NCBI GenBank assembly: GCA_963851295.1
Contig: CAWKOS010000006.1
Location: 62,001 to 126,000 of the forward strand
Length of the DNA: 64,000 nucleotides
Origin: JAOPZW01 sp963851295
Lineage (GTDB): Bacteria; Actinomycetota; Thermoleophilia; Solirubrobacterales; Solirubrobacteraceae
Direction of reading: 5' to 3'
The position numbers and the translations under genes were made by a program. Below, piece after piece: positions 62,053 to 64,000 of the stretch. A model generated the notes under the pieces. That model saw only the letters and a list, made by a program, of their open reading frames with translations. It did no database searches and was not told the origin of the DNA. The first letter of the stretch is position 1. Every line of letters begins with the position of its first letter.

Positions 62053-62814
62053 ATGCCCAAGAACGAGATGAGCAAGCGCGACGAGAAGGTCGTGCAGTAC
62101 CTCAACGACGCCTATGCGACCGAGCGCCGGCTCGAGATCGCGCTGCAGGCGCACATCGAGATGACGCCGCGCACGGACTACAAGAAGCGCCTGCGCGAGC
62201 ACCTCAAGGAGACCAAGGCCCACGCCCGCCTCGTGGCGCGCCGCATCAAGGCGCTCGGCGGGGAGGCGGAGACGGTGTCCGTGCCGGGCCCCGAGAGCGT
62301 CGCCAGGGGCGCGCGCAGCGCCAAGGCCGCGGTGCAGAAGGCCGCGGCGGCCGCGCAGGCGCCGCTGCACGCGGTCCGCGGCACCGGCCAGCAGGAGCGG
62401 ATGCTCAAGAACGCGCAGACCGAGTACGCCGACGAGGCCCAGGAGATCGCGACCTACAAGGCGATCGAGGCGGTGGCCAAGGCGGTCGGCGACAAGGAGA
62501 CCGCCAAGCTCGCGCGCGACATCGCCCGCGAGGAGAAGCGCATGGCCGACTTCCTCGTCGGCATCATCGCCGAGCTCGCCCTCGACGTCGTCCACGACGA
62601 GATCCCGGTCTTGGAGATCTCGGCGGCCCCCGCCGCGCGGCGGACGGCCGTGAAGCGGGCGCCGGCCGCGAAGCGCTCCGGGCGAGCCTCGTCCGCGCGC
62701 AGCTCCTCCACGCGAGCCGCCGCCAAGAAGCCCGCCTCGCGCGCCCGGCCCGCGGCCAAGCCCGCCGCGCGCAAGCCCACGACGAGCCGTCGCGCGACCG
62801 CCAAGAGCCGCTAG
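62053..62814 (+). CDS. DUF892/YciE-like ferritin-fold protein with H1-like tail
   Basis: A 253-residue protein. Residues 5-190 are a four-helix bundle of the DUF892 (YciE/YciF) group: YLNDAYATERRLEIALQAHI and TDYKKRLREHLKETKAHARL, then EYADEAQEIATYKAIEAVAK and KLARDIAREEKRMADFLVGI, containing the Glu and His residues that can bind two metal ions. Residues 195-253 are a Lys/Ala/Arg/Pro tail (KRAPAAKRSGRASSARSSS, KKPASRARPAAKPAARK). It may bind DNA while storing or detoxifying metal, like Dps proteins; this is inference. Confidence 0.85.
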   Translation: MPKNEMSKRDEKVVQYLNDAYATERRLEIALQAHIEMTPRTDYKKRLREHLKETKAHARLVARRIKALGGEAETVSVPGPESVARGARSAKAAVQKAAAAAQAPLHAVRGTGQQERMLKNAQTEYADEAQEIATYKAIEAVAKAVGDKETAKLARDIAREEKRMADFLVGIIAELALDVVHDEIPVLEISAAPAARRTAVKRAPAAKRSGRASSARSSSTRAAAKKPASRARPAAKPAARKPTTSRRATAKSR

Positions 62815-62816
62815 GC

Positions 62817-63278
62817 CTACGCGGCCGCGAGCACGCCGGGCCCGGGCTCCGCGTAGACGTCGCGCGGGCCCAGCTCGGCGCCGCACTTGTCGCACGTCAG
62901 GTGCCGCGTGATCTGGCCGCCGCACTCGCGGTGGCGGATGACGCGCGGGACGCCGCCCTCGGCCGGGTAGTGGCGATCGCCCCACTGCAGGAGGGCCATC
63001 ATGATCGGCCACAGGTCGAGGCCCTTCTCGGTGAGGCGGTACTCGAAGCGCGCCGGGCGCTCCTGGTAGGGGACGCGCTCGAGGATGCCCTCCTCGACGA
63101 GCCGCGAGAGGCGGTCGGTGAGGACGTTGCGCGCGACGCCGAGGTTGCGCTGGAAGTCCTCGAAGCGGCGCACGCGCATGAAGGCGTCGCGCATGACGAG
63201 GATCGTCCAGCGGTCGCCGAGCACTTCCAGCGATCGCGCGATCGAGCAGTTCTGGTCTTCGTAGGTACGGGGCAGCAT
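62817..63278 (-). CDS. HxlR-family transcriptional regulator
   Basis: A 153-residue winged-helix regulator. The start DQNCSIARSLEVLGDRWTIL carries the conserved Cys and the Arg-Trp pair of HxlR proteins; FEDFQRNLGVARNVLTDRLS is the recognition region and ALLQWGDRHY the dimer helix. An added C-terminal part has CGG and CDKC (HRECGGQITRHLTCDKC), which may bind zinc. It faces an MFS exporter gene, and two GTTGC-N5-GCAAC palindromes lie between. It probably represses that exporter and itself. Confidence 0.92.
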   Translation of the reverse strand: MLPRTYEDQNCSIARSLEVLGDRWTILVMRDAFMRVRRFEDFQRNLGVARNVLTDRLSRLVEEGILERVPYQERPARFEYRLTEKGLDLWPIMMALLQWGDRHYPAEGGVPRVIRHRECGGQITRHLTCDKCGAELGPRDVYAEPGPGVLAAA

Positions 63279-63343
63279 GGCGTTGCTCTCTCTCCTCCGG
63301 CCGGTCCCTCAACCGGCCTGATGGACCAGTGTAGCCCCACAGA

Positions 63344-63358
63344 GTTGCGTCACGCAAC
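63344..63358. promoter_or_regulatory. Operator 1 of the hxlR-MFS region
   Basis: GTTGC-GTCAC-GCAAC. On the minus strand it overlaps TTGCGT, a possible -35 of hxlR that is 18 bases from TACACT (63328-63333). Confidence 0.65.
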
Positions 63359-63368
63359 GTATAAGGTG

Positions 63369-63374
63369 TAGGGT
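63369..63374 (+). promoter_or_regulatory. Putative -10 box of the MFS gene
   Basis: TAGGGT seven bases before ATG 63382; leaderless spacing. It lies between the two operators. Confidence 0.45.
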
Positions 63375-63376
63375 CC

Positions 63377-63391
63377 GTTGCATGAAGCAAC
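63377..63391. promoter_or_regulatory. Operator 2, across the MFS start codon
   Basis: GTTGC-ATGAA-GCAAC with the MFS start codon in its spacer. Its centre is 33 bases from that of operator 1, about three helical turns, so two dimers would bind the same face. Confidence 0.65.
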
Positions 63392-64000
63392 GATGGAAGG
63401 TCCTCCTCGTCACTTCGGTGGCCGTTTTCATGGGCTTCCTCGACGTCACCATCGTCAACATCGCCTTCCCCGACATCGAGAAGGCCTTCCCCGAGGCCTC
63501 GCTCGCCGAGCTCTCCTGGATCCTCAACGCCTACAACATCGTCTTCGCGGCGCTGCTCGTCCCGGCGGGGCGCCTGTCGGACCGCGTCGGCCGGCGGCGG
63601 ATGTTCTTCATCGGCGTCTCGACCTTCCTCGCCGCCTCGACCGTCTGCGGCCTCGCCCCCTCGGTGGAGGTGCTCGTGGCCGCGCGCGTCGTCCAGGCCG
63701 TCGGCGCCGCGATCCTCGTCCCGACCTCGCTCGCCCTCCTGCTCCCGGAGTTCCCGCTCGCGCAGCGCGCGTCGGCGACCGCCATGTGGGGCGCGACCGG
63801 CGCCATCGCGGCCGCGACCGGCCCCGCGCTCGGCGGGGTGCTCGTGCAGGCCACGAGCTGGCGCTGGGTCTTCTTCGTGAACCTCTTCATCGGCCTGCCG
63901 GCGCTGATCCCGGCGCGCCGCCTGCTGCGCGAGAGCCGCGACGAGCATCCCGGCCCGCTGTCGGACCCCGTCGGCATCGTCCTGCTCGTCGCCGGCGTCG
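63382..64000 (+). CDS. MFS drug exporter, EmrB/QacA (DHA2) type, partial
   Basis: The first 206 residues of a membrane transporter cut by the window edge. TM1 has VFMGFLDVTIVNIAFPDIEK, typical of DHA2 proteins, then SWILNAYNIVFAALLVPAG, the MFS loop GRLSDRVGRRRMFFIG and motif C-like GATGAIAAATGPALGGVL. It should expel drugs or toxic metabolites by proton antiport. Start ATG 63382 has no ribosome site and overlaps an operator; control by the adjacent HxlR protein is likely. Confidence 0.93.
   Translation, partial: MKQRWKVLLVTSVAVFMGFLDVTIVNIAFPDIEKAFPEASLAELSWILNAYNIVFAALLVPAGRLSDRVGRRRMFFIGVSTFLAASTVCGLAPSVEVLVAARVVQAVGAAILVPTSLALLLPEFPLAQRASATAMWGATGAIAAATGPALGGVLVQATSWRWVFFVNLFIGLPALIPARRLLRESRDEHPGPLSDPVGIVLLVAGV

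Overview
This 64 kb window is a piece of a very GC-rich bacterial chromosome. It is densely packed, with many GTG and TTG starts and many 1-4 base overlaps between neighbouring genes. The dnaK-grpE-dnaJ-hspR order with clpB next to it, an actinobacterial myo-inositol-1-phosphate synthase beside a CDP-alcohol phosphatidyltransferase, SigB/F-like and ECF sigma factors, and the general protein character point to Actinobacteria. My inference, not proof, is a Thermoleophilia/Solirubrobacterales-like organism. No rRNA, tRNA, CRISPR array, insertion sequence or prophage was recognised; this is mostly housekeeping DNA.

Layout. 1-2.8 kb (minus strand): a DSBA-family fragment, dihydrolipoamide dehydrogenase, a membrane protein and thiE. 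2.8-5.5 kb: a TPP riboswitch, then thiO-thiS-thiG and an NTF2-like protein. 5.5-11.5 kb: a cupredoxin lipoprotein, an EEP-fold hydrolase, argF, a methyltransferase, an H1-like protein, an RNA m5U methyltransferase, a LamG protein and a GroES. 11.6-13.8 kb: a LacI regulator, a promoter with a LacI-type palindrome, a sigma factor and a large palindromic repeat. 13.8-21.5 kb: M48 protease, quinone-reductase-like MDR enzyme, a glycosyltransferase-PHP fusion with a UDG-like protein, and a CoA ligase/enoyl-CoA hydratase pair. 21.8-24.5 kb: a probable inositol-phospholipid cluster (PAP2, phosphatidyltransferase, ino1). 24.5-29.8 kb: a structured gap, a membrane protein, an alpha/beta hydrolase, endonuclease III, a second copy of the repeat, a GNAT protein and two paralogous surface proteins. 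29.9-37 kb: the heat-shock block. 39.7-59.7 kb: nearly the whole de novo purine pathway (purD, E, B, C, a purS-purQ fusion, L, F, N, H) interleaved with unrelated genes; purM and purK are absent from the window. 60-64 kb: RidA and YciI-like proteins, an SF2 helicase, a ferritin-like protein with an H1-like tail, and an HxlR regulator divergent from an MFS exporter.

How the genes work together. thiE, thiO, thiS and thiG make and join the two halves of thiamine phosphate, and the riboswitch reports the end product. PAP2, phosphatidyltransferase and ino1 can supply inositol phosphate and attach it to lipid. DnaK/GrpE/DnaJ/ClpB form one disaggregation machine, presumably repressed by HspR. The pur genes lead from PRPP to IMP and AMP.

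Most striking observations: (1) a dispersed hairpin-forming repeat that starts exactly at the stop codons of three genes; (2) a one-base frameshift in purH; (3) an in-frame PurS-PurQ fusion; (4) an apparent ATT start for thiO directly behind the riboswitch; (5) a promoter grammar (TANNNT followed 6-10 bases later by the start codon) that implies widespread leaderless mRNAs; (6) twin GTTGC-N5-GCAAC operators between hxlR and the MFS gene; (7) a GT4-PHP fusion protein; and (8) a shared GACT(C/G)AGATTTC motif before dnaK and clpB.
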